NCBI RefSeq assembly: GCF_008329605.1
Contig: NZ_NPKO01000019.1
Location: 1-63,744 of the forward strand
Reading direction: 5' to 3'
Length of the DNA: 63,744 bases
Source: Mycolicibacterium sp. P9-64
GTDB lineage: Bacteria; Actinomycetota; Actinomycetes; Mycobacteriales; Mycobacteriaceae
Program-made: the position numbers and the translations under genes
The notes under the pieces: generated by a model
Database searches by the model: none
Seen by the model: only the letters and a program-made list of their open reading frames with translations
Told to the model about the DNA's origin: nothing
Part shown: positions 50,366 through 58,595 of the stretch, in pieces
Layout: each line of letters opens with the position of its first letter
Position numbering within the stretch: position 1 is the stretch's first letter

Positions 50366-51466
50366 GTGACGACGCCGCCGCCGCAACGCCCCGGGCAGCC
50401 TGGCCCGCGCGGCAGGGGAACCCCGCCGCCCCCGCCTCCGCCGCCCGACCCTGCGACGCGGCGGATTCCGCGCCCCACCCAGCCCGACGCCCCCACCGAA
50501 GCGCTCCGCTCGCGGCAAAGGCCGCCGGACGCAGTACCCACCGAGCAGTTCCGGCAGCGTCCCCCCGCTGGCCCCCCGCCGCCCGTCGGCCGACCGCCGC
50601 AGCGCCCGGCGCCCACACCGCGTGCGGCGCCACTGCCTGCGCGGCAGCGGCCGATGCCACCGCCGCCGCCCCGCCCGGCTCCACCTCCACCCGTTCCGCC
50701 GCCTGCTCTCGGGGACCCGCCCGACGACGACAAGCCGCGCGGCTCACGCTTCTTCAACCGGACGACGATCGCCTTGATCGCGGTCATCGTCGTGGCGCTG
50801 TTGGCAGGTGGGCTCGCCGGCGCCGAGCTCTACGCGCGACACCGTGCGGACGGCATCCTGGCTGAGGTCACGGAGTGCGTCGTGCAAGACGGCGCCACCA
50901 TCTCGTTCGGCGTGAACCCGCCCTTCCTGTGGCAGCACATCACGGGCCACTACACCAACATCTCGGTGTCCACCGCGGGCGACCGAGTGCAATCGGCCAA
51001 CGGCATGACCGCCGACGTGACGCTCGAGGACGTGCGACTGCAGGAAACGGCGGACTCCAAGGGCACCATCGGAACCCTTGACGCGACGCTCACCTGGAAG
51101 TCGGCAGGCATCAAGGACACCGTCGCAGCGAACCTTCCCGGGGTGGGCAGTTTGATCACCGGAGTGCGGACGGATCCCGCTGCGGGCACGATCATCCTGG
51201 AGGCAGGTGACAACAGCGTCACCGCCAAGCCCGTCGTCACCGACGGCGACCTCAACCTCGAGGTCACCGACGTCACAGGACCGCTGCCCAAGGACACCGT
51301 GCAGTCCGCGCTCAACGGGCTGACGAAGAAGCTGAACGACAACTATCCGCTGGGCATCCACGCCGACAGCGTCTCGGTGACCGATGCCGGGGTCGTCGGG
51401 AAGTTCTCCAGCCAGAATGCGTCGATCCCGAAGGCGGACGCGAACCCCTGCTTCGCCCGGCTCTAG
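50366..51466 (+). CDS. DUF2993 (LmeA-like) protein with Pro-rich cytoplasmic head
   Basis: 366 residues from a GTG. The first ~130 residues are a proline-rich, disordered head (TPPPPPPPPDPATRRIP). A transmembrane segment (TIALIAVIVVALLAGGLAGA) follows near 132-152, then the DUF2993 domain: GVNPPFLWQHITGHYTNISV and LPGVGSLITGVRTD. M. tuberculosis/smegmatis LmeA of this family is needed for lipomannan elongation; this copy may be LmeA or a relative. Convergent with mdcH (4-nt overlap). Confidence 0.82.
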   Translation: MTTPPPQRPGQPGPRGRGTPPPPPPPPDPATRRIPRPTQPDAPTEALRSRQRPPDAVPTEQFRQRPPAGPPPPVGRPPQRPAPTPRAAPLPARQRPMPPPPPRPAPPPPVPPPALGDPPDDDKPRGSRFFNRTTIALIAVIVVALLAGGLAGAELYARHRADGILAEVTECVVQDGATISFGVNPPFLWQHITGHYTNISVSTAGDRVQSANGMTADVTLEDVRLQETADSKGTIGTLDATLTWKSAGIKDTVAANLPGVGSLITGVRTDPAAGTIILEAGDNSVTAKPVVTDGDLNLEVTDVTGPLPKDTVQSALNGLTKKLNDNYPLGIHADSVSVTDAGVVGKFSSQNASIPKADANPCFARL

Positions 51467-52398
51467 CGCGACCGGAGGGCCCGCGTGACGATCGCGTCAA
51501 TCCCGTTGTCCTGCATCGACAGTGTCAACACGGTCGGCGCGTTCGCGGCGTTGAGTCGGGTCAGGACGTGGCCTGGCTGGGTTTCGACGGCGACGGTGCC
51601 GCCGAGTTCGGGCAGGAGGCGGGTGGCGTCGTACCACTGAACCGGTTGCACCACGGCCGCGGCGAGATCGGCGAGGATCGTGTCGGCGCTGCGCACGGAC
51701 CGCCCGCGTGTGTTGGTGAGGTACTGGGCGGTGGCGGGACGCCGCGGCAGCCCGGACAGGTGTGCCCGCATCCGTTCTGCGGTGCCGGCCTGCAGCGGGC
51801 AGTGCGATGCGACCGCGACGTCGAGCAGGGTGTAGTCGCGGGCGCCCGCCGCCTCGGCGGCGACCGCCGCATCCCGCAACGCCGAGACCGATCCGCTGAC
51901 GACGGTCTGCGTGGCGCTGTTGACGTTTGCGATCCACAGCGGTTCGTCGTGGGTGTGCAGTCGCTCGACCAGTTGGACGACCGTCCTGGTCGGCAGCCCC
52001 GCAACGGCGGCCATTCCCCAATCGCCCTCTGCGCAGGCTTCTTTCATGAGGTCTCCGCGCAGCCTCACGGCGGTGATGGCTTCGTGGAGGGTGAGCACGT
52101 TCGCGGTAACCGCGGCGGCGAACGCGCCGACGGAATGCCCGGCGACGAACTGCGGCGTCAGGCCGTGGTCCTCGGTCAGCGCACGTGCGCACGCCACACC
52201 GGCGATGAGCAGAGCGAGTTGAGCATTCGTCGTGTCATGCAGCGCGGTGGCGTCGTCGATCGGACCGGGGATACCGAGATGCTCCAGCGAGGAACGGGAT
52301 TCGTCGACGACGGCAGTCGCCGCGGGACCGTTCGGTAGCTTGCTCAACATGTTCGGCTGCTGGGTGCCCTGGCCGGGGAAGAGCAGTGCGAAACTCAT
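51463..52398 (-). CDS. mdcH: Malonate decarboxylase malonyl-CoA acyltransferase subunit MdcH
   Basis: 311 residues, FabD-like: FALLFPGQGTQQ at the N terminus, nucleophile elbow GHSVGAFAAAV (Ser near 93), and HC at SHCPLQ near 195. It loads malonyl from malonyl-CoA onto the phosphoribosyl-dephospho-CoA arm of MdcC. Its start overlaps the mdcG stop by 4 nt. Last gene of the minus-strand mdc operon. Confidence 0.93.
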   Translation of the reverse strand: MSFALLFPGQGTQQPNMLSKLPNGPAATAVVDESRSSLEHLGIPGPIDDATALHDTTNAQLALLIAGVACARALTEDHGLTPQFVAGHSVGAFAAAVTANVLTLHEAITAVRLRGDLMKEACAEGDWGMAAVAGLPTRTVVQLVERLHTHDEPLWIANVNSATQTVVSGSVSALRDAAVAAEAAGARDYTLLDVAVASHCPLQAGTAERMRAHLSGLPRRPATAQYLTNTRGRSVRSADTILADLAAAVVQPVQWYDATRLLPELGGTVAVETQPGHVLTRLNAANAPTVLTLSMQDNGIDAIVTRALRSR

Positions 52399-53012
52399 TG
52401 CATCGCGGCGGCGCGTTGGAGCAGACGCGGCCCGGATGGCGTCCTGACCAAGACCTCGGGGCTGTCCGAGGCCAGTTCGGCAAGCGCGATCGCGCCCATG
52501 GGACTGTCGACCTGGCAGTCGACACGGACGCCCAGGTGGGCGAGACCCTCGAACAGGGTGGTCAACCGGGCAACGGCGGCGGCGTTGAGTCGGTCGACGC
52601 GGACCAGCGCGTCGAGGTCGCTGTCGGCAGTCGCCGTGGGGATTCCGGTGGCCAGCTCGAATCCGACGCTCCCCGTCGGCCCCCATGGGAAGCGCGTTTC
52701 ACGCAGCAGTTCCCGCGCCTCGGGCAATGCCAGGATCGCAGGTACGTCCCGACCGGCAAGGGCACTGACTTCGGTCAGATCCTCTGGGGACAACGTCGTT
52801 TGGATGTCATCGGGGCTGACCAGCCATGCGTAGCGGTGAGACCGATCCGCGCCGCGGATGCCTGCGGCGACGAACCCGGCGGGCGCGGGAGCACGCCGCA
52901 CCACCACCCACGGGGCGGTCCGCAGCACACCTCGCGTCCACGGCGGCGCGTCGGAAGGCAGCGCACCCGCTGCCGCAGCGGACAGCCGCAACAGGTCGTG
53001 TGGCCGGGGCAT
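52395..53012 (-). CDS. mdcG: Phosphoribosyl-dephospho-CoA transferase MdcG
   Basis: 205 residues. MPRPHDLLRLSAAA at the start; RGADRSHRYAWL; the nucleotidyltransferase-type motif in TADSDLDALVRV near 145 with its acidic pair. It attaches the prosthetic group made by MdcB to the acyl carrier MdcC. ATG at 53012 overlaps the previous gene's stop; a longer frame upstream is antisense noise. Confidence 0.9.
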   Translation of the reverse strand: MPRPHDLLRLSAAAAGALPSDAPPWTRGVLRTAPWVVVRRAPAPAGFVAAGIRGADRSHRYAWLVSPDDIQTTLSPEDLTEVSALAGRDVPAILALPEARELLRETRFPWGPTGSVGFELATGIPTATADSDLDALVRVDRLNAAAVARLTTLFEGLAHLGVRVDCQVDSPMGAIALAELASDSPEVLVRTPSGPRLLQRAAAMQ

Positions 53013-54742
53013 CACTCGGGGTTCCACTGCCGCGCAAGCAGTTCGCGCACGGCACGGGAGGCGTGCCGGGTGGTGACGGCTGCCTCGGAGTCGAGCCGGT
53101 TGGCGAGGTCGCGCGGGCCGCGTCGGGCTCGTTCGATGGCGTCGGAGATCGCCGTGGCCGCCTTCTCGGCGTCGGCTGGCGTTGGGGCGTCGGCGTTCTC
53201 GACGGTCAGCAAGCCGTCGCAAAAACCGAGTTTGGCCCAGTCCTCGACGCGGTAGCTCATGGGCAGGATCGTCTTGGCGAGCTCGTTGAGCTCGTCAACG
53301 GTCCGCAGCGTGATGCGCGCCGCGGCGGCCGCGTGCATGGCGTGGATCTCCACGCGCGGGTCGTCGAGGGCGAGGATCTGGTTGGCCTGCAGGCCGTGGG
53401 TGAGGAAGCCACCGGACAGTGCCGTGCCGACCACGAACGCGACGATCGGATGCCCCGCGTTGCGGGCGTGGTGATAGGCGTCGACGGCGGCGGCCATGGC
53501 CTGGTGCAGGCCACCCATCTCCTCGTTGCGCCCGTACGCCTGGCTCGGCAGGTCGACGACCGCGATGATGGCCCGCTTGACGGCCTTGCCGTCGTCGGCG
53601 TCGACCAGATCGTGAACCGCCTGCGCCAGCGCTAGGGACTCGGTCAGCCCGACCTGCCCCTCCCGTGCGCGGTAGAAGCGGTTGCCGGGGTCGGGGACGA
53701 CGGCGAGGTAGCTCGCGGTCGGCGTGGTGGCCATCAGCACCGACGGGATGACCCGGTCGATGCGGGCGTCACCGACGAGGGCACGCAGCCATGTCCGGCC
53801 ACGGGTCTGCGGGTAGTCGACCGCTGCCGCCTCGGCGGCGCTCTTGGCCGCGGCGACGGGCGTGTACCGAGGCCCCCAAAGCCTGCGCAGGTCATCGGGG
53901 CTCGGGGGATCGGACGGGTCCAGCGTCGCCAACCGCGAAGCCAGGACGTCGAGGCGTTGGCTCCGATGCTGACCCGCTTCGGCAACGCCTGCGTTGACGG
54001 CGTCGATGAGGGCGGCGCGCAGCAGGTCCGCGTCATCGGGAACGAGGTCGTCGGCAAGGCCTGTGGCGCAACGCTGCTCGCCACCGTCGATCGCCCAAAT
54101 CAGCGCGTGGTCGCTGGCGTCGAACTCCGCGACGCCGCCCTCCTGCTCGATGACTGCAGGACCGTTGAGCCCGATGCGGGCCTGCGGCGTCACGATCAAT
54201 CGGGTGCACAGTCCCGCCGCGATGCTCATCCCGCCGAACGATCCGACGGTGCCTGCCACGATGCCGATTACCGGAGCCAGGGGACGCAGATCCAGTACAG
54301 CCGAACAGATCTCGGCAACGGCGTTCAGCCCAAGGTTGGCCTCCTGCAGTCGCACTCCACCCGTCTCGAAGAGGATGACGGCGGCGACGGGTGTCCGCGA
54401 TGCCCGAGTCTCCCTAGCCGCGAGCAGCAGCGCCTGGGAGATCTTGGCGCCGGACACTTCGCCGGTTCCGCCGCCCTGGAAACCCTGCTCGATGGCAGCG
54501 ATGACGACGGGGCGGCCGTCGACGGTGCCTCGGGCGATGGTGGTGCCGTCATCGGCTTGCGGGGTGATGCCCTGCGGTGCCAGCCAGGGGGATTCGAGCC
54601 GGTCGAATGGCCCTGCCAACACCCGCGCGGAGCCGGGATCCAGCAGCGCGGTGGCGCGCCCGAGGGCGTCGAGCTCGATGAAGCTGCGGCGCGTCAGCAG
54701 CTGCTGCCAGCTCTGCCCCTCGAGCAGGATGGTGTCGGTCAT
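53012..54742 (-). CDS. mdcD/mdcE: Malonate decarboxylase fused beta-gamma subunits (MdcD-MdcE)
   Basis: 576 residues, a natural fusion. Residues 1-~290 are the carboxyltransferase-like MdcD (GKISQ-type segment SGAKISQALLLAARET; GTVGSFGGMSIAAGLC oxyanion loop). Residues ~305-576 are MdcE (RGRTWLRALVGDA; LVDLPSQAYGRNEEMGGLHQ; GTALSGGFLTHGLQANQIL). Together these catalyse decarboxylation of malonyl-S-ACP to acetyl-S-ACP. In other bacteria these are two proteins; the fusion fixes stoichiometry. Overlaps mdcC and mdcG by 4 nt and 3 nt. Confidence 0.92.
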   Translation of the reverse strand: MTDTILLEGQSWQQLLTRRSFIELDALGRATALLDPGSARVLAGPFDRLESPWLAPQGITPQADDGTTIARGTVDGRPVVIAAIEQGFQGGGTGEVSGAKISQALLLAARETRASRTPVAAVILFETGGVRLQEANLGLNAVAEICSAVLDLRPLAPVIGIVAGTVGSFGGMSIAAGLCTRLIVTPQARIGLNGPAVIEQEGGVAEFDASDHALIWAIDGGEQRCATGLADDLVPDDADLLRAALIDAVNAGVAEAGQHRSQRLDVLASRLATLDPSDPPSPDDLRRLWGPRYTPVAAAKSAAEAAAVDYPQTRGRTWLRALVGDARIDRVIPSVLMATTPTASYLAVVPDPGNRFYRAREGQVGLTESLALAQAVHDLVDADDGKAVKRAIIAVVDLPSQAYGRNEEMGGLHQAMAAAVDAYHHARNAGHPIVAFVVGTALSGGFLTHGLQANQILALDDPRVEIHAMHAAAAARITLRTVDELNELAKTILPMSYRVEDWAKLGFCDGLLTVENADAPTPADAEKAATAISDAIERARRGPRDLANRLDSEAAVTTRHASRAVRELLARQWNPE

Positions 54743-55053
54743 GACGATGCCTCACTTGCGGCTTCGGCAGCTTGCCGCAACCGCAGGGTGACGACTCCCG
54801 GTGTGGCACCGAAGTCGTTGAGTTCCCACGTGCCTGCCAGGGGTGTGCGGGCGAAGAACCTCTCGAGCACGTCGTGCCATACGGTGTCGAAGCCGTTGAC
54901 GCTGGTACGCACCCGGACGGTGACGCTATCCACCGGATCGTCGTCGGCGGCTGGTTGAGCGAGGATCTCCAGATCGCCAGAGGCGACACACCCGATGTGC
55001 ACCGGGCGGGGCACCGCCTGCGTTGCCGGGAACGTGTAGTTCAGGGTTTGCAT
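54739..55053 (-). CDS. mdcC: Malonate decarboxylase acyl carrier protein MdcC (delta)
   Basis: 104 residues. The prosthetic-group serine lies in HIGCVASGDLEIL near residues 20-32. It carries acetyl/malonyl thioesters during the cycle. Its start overlaps the mdcB end by 13 nt and its stop overlaps mdcD/E by 4 nt. Confidence 0.92.
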   Translation of the reverse strand: MQTLNYTFPATQAVPRPVHIGCVASGDLEILAQPAADDDPVDSVTVRVRTSVNGFDTVWHDVLERFFARTPLAGTWELNDFGATPGVVTLRLRQAAEAASEASS

Positions 55054-55895
55054 GGTCGTCTCGCCTCCAGGGCATCGAGAAACAGCGTGGCCGACAACAG
55101 ATCTCCGCTACCGCCCGGTGAGAGCCGCCGCATCAGGCACAGGTCGTCGAGTGCGGTGAAGTGTCGGCGGCCCTGCACCGTGCCGATGCCGCCCGCGGCC
55201 AGCGCGGCCCGTGCACTGGACTGCACCGCACGCAGCCCGGCAGGCCCGCCGCGATGCAGGACGCACGTGTCGTCGAGCCGAGCCATCAACGCCAGCAACG
55301 CTTCCAACCGTGCGGTGGATTCGTCGGCACCGGACCGGCGGGCGGCGCGCAACGCCGGCAACGCGTGCAGGCGGACGTGCGGGAACCCGGACTGTGCCTC
55401 GCCAGCCGCACCGCGCGCACCGTGGCGTTGCCTTGCGAGCGCGCCGTGCGACGTCGTCGGGATGGCGTCGCGGTCGGGAATCGTCGCCAACCGTGCTGCG
55501 ACGTCGACCGCGCCGGCGGGGCCGCCTGCCGCGGCTCCCGCACTCAGCAAGCCAAGTGCCCACAGTGCGCCTCGGTGCGTGTTCACGCCTCCGGTGGCCT
55601 CGAGCATCTGCGCTTCGCCTGCACGGCCGATCTGCCCGATCACGGCTCGCAGGTCGGGACCGATGGGCAACCGCCGTGCAGCTGAAGCGCATTCGACGAA
55701 CGCATCCCGCAGTGCGTCGGCCGATGCGCGCAGCATGTCGAGGTCCATGTCGGTGTGCGCGCCCGATCCGCGTCGATCCACCAGGCCTGGCTTCGGCGTG
55801 AGCTCTGCTTCTGACCGGATGGCGGCGACGGCGAGTTCGGCGATGTCGGTATCGGTGCGGACCCCCAAGAGGGATGCGGTGGCGGTCATCGTCAC
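55041..55895 (-). CDS. mdcB: Triphosphoribosyl-dephospho-CoA synthase MdcB
   Basis: 284 residues. RSEAELTPKPGLVDRRGSGAH, HTDMDLDMLRASADALRDAF, GVNTHRGALWALGLL and MRRLSPGGSGDLLSATLFL are characteristic of CitG/MdcB. It makes the 2'-(5''-triphosphoribosyl)-3'-dephospho-CoA precursor for MdcC. The GTG at 55895 overlaps the mdcA stop by 4 nt (GTGA). Confidence 0.92.
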   Translation of the reverse strand: MTMTATASLLGVRTDTDIAELAVAAIRSEAELTPKPGLVDRRGSGAHTDMDLDMLRASADALRDAFVECASAARRLPIGPDLRAVIGQIGRAGEAQMLEATGGVNTHRGALWALGLLSAGAAAGGPAGAVDVAARLATIPDRDAIPTTSHGALARQRHGARGAAGEAQSGFPHVRLHALPALRAARRSGADESTARLEALLALMARLDDTCVLHRGGPAGLRAVQSSARAALAAGGIGTVQGRRHFTALDDLCLMRRLSPGGSGDLLSATLFLDALEARRPCKP

Positions 55896-57556
55896 CAATC
55901 CCTGAACTGTGCTGGCGGGTCGTAGAGCCCGCCGGACCAGGCGACCAGGTCGGCGATGCTGCGCGCGGCCAGAAGTGAGCGGCTGGCCAGTCGGGTCTCG
56001 ACCCTCAGATCCTCTGGGAATGCGACGAGTCCATCGCTTCGCAACTGCTCGACCTGCCGTGCGTCGGCATTGCGCCCGATCGGGGTGACGCCGGCGATGG
56101 CAGCAAGGGCCGCACGTCGATCGTGCAGCGAATGCGCCTTGTACAGATACGCGACGCCTTCTTCGGTCACCACGTGGGAAACGTCGTCGCCGTAGATCAT
56201 CACCGGCGCCAGCGGCATGCCTGCCTGCTTGCCGACGTCGACCGCGTCGAGGGTCTCGACGAAGGTGGGTACGCCACCGGCACGGAAGGTTTGGGCCATC
56301 TGCACCACCAGTTTTCGGCCGCGCCTGCTGGCCCCCTCACCGTGAGCGAGATCCAGCCACGCCGCCGACGAGTGCCGCCGCCCGTGTGGGTCATGGCCCA
56401 TGTTCGGTGCGCCGCCGAAGCCGGACAGCCGACCATCGGTCACCGTCGACGAGTTCGCGTCGGCGTCGATCTGCAGCGATGAGCCGATGAACATGTCGAT
56501 GGCGTACTGGCCCGCGAGCTGGGCGAGCACGCGGTTGGAGCGCAGGGCGCCGTCAGCCCCCGTGAAGAAGACGTCGGGTCGGGCTGCGGCGTAACGGTTC
56601 ATGCCCGATTCACCGCCGAAGCTGTGGATCGAGGAGACCCAGCCGGATTCGATGGCGGGGATCAGCGTCGGGTGTGGGTTGAGCACCCAGTGCCGGGCAA
56701 TGCGGCCCTTGAGCCCGAGTTGCTCACCGTAGGTCGGCAGTAGCAGTTCGATTGCCGCGGTGTCGAATCCGACGCCGTGGTTGAGCGACACTACCTGGTG
56801 GCGTTCGTACACGCCGCGGATGGCGATCATGGCCTTGAGGATCTCGACGTCCCCGATGTGGCGGGGGTCGCGGGTGAACAGCGGCTCGAGGAAGAACGGC
56901 CGGTCGGCCTGCACCACGAAGTCCACCCAGCTGCCGGGGATGTCGACCCGCGGCAATGCGTCTGCGTCGTCGACGATCTCGTCGGCCTGCACGATCACCA
57001 CGCCGTCGTGGAAGGCGGCCGCCTCGGCGATGGTCGGGGTGTCCTCGGTGTTGGCCCCCGTGTAGAGGTTGCCGTTGCGGTCGGCCTTCTCCGCGCACAG
57101 CAGCACGACATGCGGGGAGAGGTCGACGAACATGCGGGCATACAGCTCGACGTAGGTGTGGATGGCGCCGATGTGCACGGTGCCGTCCTCGACCATCTGT
57201 GCGATCCGCACGCTCTGCGGGCCTGCGTACGCCAGATCCAGCTTGGTCGCGATGCCGCGTTCGAACAGGTCGAGGTGTTCGGACCGCGACACCGACGAGA
57301 TCAGCATGTGCAATCCGTTGAGGCGCTTCGGATCGCAGTCGGCAAGTGTGCGGGACAGGAAGTCGGCCTGCTTCTGGTTGTCACCCTCCAGCGCGACACG
57401 GTCACCGGGCCGGATGACGCCATGCAACAGATCCTTCAACCTGCTGGGATCGATGACCTTGCCGCTGCTGTAGGCGGCACCGGCTTGCAGCCGTTCGGCT
57501 TTCGCGGTGCGGCGCGAGTCCCACCTGTACGGGGGAGTGGCTGGTGTCGTCGTCAT
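55892..57556 (-). CDS. mdcA: Malonate decarboxylase alpha subunit MdcA (acetyl-S-ACP:malonate ACP transferase)
   Basis: 554 residues, a CoA-transferase-like protein: RRTAKAERLQAGAAYSSGKV near the start, GDRVALEGDNQKQADFLSR, GAIHTYVELYARMFVDLSPH, VSLNHGVGFDTAAIELLLPT and SGFGGAPNMGHDPHGRRH. It swaps malonate for acetate on the carrier and closes the cycle. It begins 4 nt after the hydrolase gene at 57561, so the hydrolase is the first gene of this operon. Confidence 0.94.
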   Translation of the reverse strand: MTTTPATPPYRWDSRRTAKAERLQAGAAYSSGKVIDPSRLKDLLHGVIRPGDRVALEGDNQKQADFLSRTLADCDPKRLNGLHMLISSVSRSEHLDLFERGIATKLDLAYAGPQSVRIAQMVEDGTVHIGAIHTYVELYARMFVDLSPHVVLLCAEKADRNGNLYTGANTEDTPTIAEAAAFHDGVVIVQADEIVDDADALPRVDIPGSWVDFVVQADRPFFLEPLFTRDPRHIGDVEILKAMIAIRGVYERHQVVSLNHGVGFDTAAIELLLPTYGEQLGLKGRIARHWVLNPHPTLIPAIESGWVSSIHSFGGESGMNRYAAARPDVFFTGADGALRSNRVLAQLAGQYAIDMFIGSSLQIDADANSSTVTDGRLSGFGGAPNMGHDPHGRRHSSAAWLDLAHGEGASRRGRKLVVQMAQTFRAGGVPTFVETLDAVDVGKQAGMPLAPVMIYGDDVSHVVTEEGVAYLYKAHSLHDRRAALAAIAGVTPIGRNADARQVEQLRSDGLVAFPEDLRVETRLASRSLLAARSIADLVAWSGGLYDPPAQFRDW

Positions 57557-57560
57557 GGTG

Positions 57561-58481
57561 TCAGTGCACGGACGCGATGGCCTGATCGATGACGGCCGTC
57601 ACCGCATCGGGATGCGAGATGAGCGTCAGGTGCGAGCCGCCGTCGAACACCGTCACCTTCGACTTGGCGCGTTCCGCCATCGCCCTTTCCGATGTGGGCG
57701 TGATGATCTGGTCTCCGCTGCTGATGAAGTACCACGACGGGATCGTCTTCCACGCGGCGTACTTGGATGGGGTGTCGAAGGCCGCCGTCGACGCCGACCG
57801 TTGTGTTGCCCAGAGCCGGGTGGCCTGGTCGGTGGGCAGGTCGTTGCCGAAGTGCAGCAGGAAGACGTCCTTCTTCAGGTACAGGTCGACGGCTCCCTCG
57901 GGTGCGCCAGGGTATGGAACCATGTCGAACAGTTCATTCTTGGGCTGCTTCTGCAGTGCCGAGTCGGCGCCGCTCAGCGAACCGTTGCTCTCACCGACGT
58001 CGGGGGCGGCGGCGTCGACGTAGACGAGCGCCTTGACGTTCGGGTTGCCCTCGGCGGCATTCGTGATCACCGATCCGCCGTACGAGTGGCCGACAAGGAC
58101 GACCGGCCCGTCGATGGTCTTCAGGAAGGCCGAGACCGATTCGGCATCGGTGGTGAGGTCCTCCAGCGGGTTGGCGATCGCCCTGACGTCGTAACCCTGC
58201 TTCTGCAGCGCATCGACTTCGCCGTCCCAGCTGGATGCGTCGGCCCACGCGCCGTGCACCAGCACGATGGTGGGCTTCACCCCGGTGGATGGTGGCGCCT
58301 GCGGTGCGCTGACCGCGGGGCTTGAACTCGGCTGACTATTCGAGGGTTTGGGCGAGCACGACGCGATGAGCGCGGTCGCGATCAGTGCGGCACCCACCAA
58401 CGTCAGGAGCGTGCGGACGAGGGGCCGAGACGTCGGCTCCGGTCGATCAGCGTGGCGCTTAGAGCGAGCTGTGCGGGTCAT
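57561..58481 (-). CDS. Lipoprotein alpha/beta hydrolase, first gene of the mdc operon (paralog of 36494-37366)
   Basis: 306 residues. An export signal with a good lipobox (LIATALIASC, Cys near 43) is followed by a Ser/Pro linker and a hydrolase domain: KPTIVLVHGAWADASSWDGE, nucleophile VGHSYGGSVI, SSGDQIITP acid loop and GGSHLTLISHPD histidine. The 4-nt gap to mdcA implies co-transcription. An extracytoplasmic esterase supplying malonate from esters or amides is an attractive but unproven idea. The ATG at 58481 is preferred over a TTG three codons upstream. Confidence 0.88.
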   Translation of the reverse strand: MTRTARSKRHADRPEPTSRPLVRTLLTLVGAALIATALIASCSPKPSNSQPSSSPAVSAPQAPPSTGVKPTIVLVHGAWADASSWDGEVDALQKQGYDVRAIANPLEDLTTDAESVSAFLKTIDGPVVLVGHSYGGSVITNAAEGNPNVKALVYVDAAAPDVGESNGSLSGADSALQKQPKNELFDMVPYPGAPEGAVDLYLKKDVFLLHFGNDLPTDQATRLWATQRSASTAAFDTPSKYAAWKTIPSWYFISSGDQIITPTSERAMAERAKSKVTVFDGGSHLTLISHPDAVTAVIDQAIASVH

Positions 58482-58595
58482 GGGAGCCAACTTGGTCTAT
58501 GGGAGGCGGACAGTCATCGACGCTACCGGGCAGGCGACCTACCGGGTAGCTGCAAACTGTCGTCTCTCCCGTCGCTTCGCTCGCCCCGAACGCCT

